NCBI GenBank assembly: GCA_003819755.1
Contig: RPQK01000562.1
Location: 1 to 5,444, forward strand
DNA length: 5,444 nucleotides
Source: Acidobacteriota bacterium
GTDB taxonomy: Bacteria; Acidobacteriota; UBA6911; RPQK01
Reading direction: 5' to 3'
This document shows positions 5,437 through 5,444 of this stretch, piece by piece. The position numbers and the translations under genes were made by a program. How positions within the stretch are numbered: the stretch's first letter is position 1; the number at the start of each line of letters is the position of its first letter. Under the pieces are notes generated by a model. It was not told where the DNA came from, did no database searches, and saw nothing but the letters and a program-made list of their open reading frames with translations.

Positions 5437-5444
5437 CCAGGGCA

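Larger units (their letters stand above)
5182..5444. mobile_element. Palindromic MITE-like element, right end at the window edge
   Basis: The block has nested inverted repeats and no plausible coding content. From the outside in, TGCGCTGG (5182-5189) opposes CCAGGGCA (5437-5444), 7 of 8 matching. ACTTTATACACATCTT (5200-5215) is perfectly inverted at 5421-5436. A 66-bp near-perfect arm (5248-5313) pairs with 5338-5403. The left side has about 10 extra bp between the outermost 8-mer and the 16-mer, and about 15 extra bp between the 16-mer and the long arm, so the two ends are not identical. A non-autonomous transposable or fold-back element is the simplest reading. No target-site duplication can be tested because the window stops at or within the right end. 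Confidence 0.6.

Noticed and set aside
5422..5440. Possible Tn5/Nextera sequencing-adapter contamination, because AGATGTGTATAA matches the mosaic end
   Set aside because: The match stops after 12 bases where the adapter should continue, and the same sequence occurs as an inverted partner 200 bp away within a larger palindrome. A natural element end fits better.

Overview
The window looks like an accessory chromosomal stretch from a GC-rich soil-type bacterium, most likely an Acidobacteriota member. This is inferred from two things. A PadR-family regulator sits 8 bp upstream of a remnant of the long MacB-like permease family that expanded in Acidobacteria (often called ADOP). A secreted hypothetical protein also resembles a type that I recall as common in that phylum. 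No rRNA, tRNA, CRISPR array or complete transposase gene is visible.

Layout. Positions 1-433 hold no gene I can support. Two genes follow on the minus strand: a Tat-exported intradiol ring-cleavage dioxygenase (434-1111) and, upstream of it, a secreted class C beta-lactamase-like serine hydrolase (1293-2840). The translation start of the serine hydrolase carries a tandem 19-bp duplication of ribosome binding site plus start codon, in which the outer start codon has become ACG. A 182-bp divergent intergenic region separates it from the plus-strand padR gene (3023-3361), with a candidate promoter and a perfect inverted repeat over the padR start codon. PadR is followed by a broken permease gene (3370-3939): it keeps only the N-terminal part and the last C-terminal helix of an approximately 800-residue family, fused in frame, and it also has an in-frame TGA where a Trp codon is expected. 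Convergent to it is a 307-residue secreted hypothetical protein (4005-4928, minus).

The last 516 bases have no gene. Positions 5182-5444 form a palindromic, MITE-like element. A 66-bp near-perfect inverted repeat (64/66) around a 24-nt loop is bracketed by perfect 16-bp inverted copies of ACTTTATACACATCTT. Each copy contains a consensus DnaA box and resembles the outer part of IS50/Tn5-type ends. The right end falls at the window edge, so the element may continue.

How the genes work together. The dioxygenase and serine hydrolase are both exported and might form a loose extracytoplasmic degradation pair, although the 181-bp gap makes co-transcription uncertain. PadR and the permease were clearly once a regulator-target pair, but the permease is now almost certainly non-functional, leaving PadR as an orphan or autoregulated repressor.
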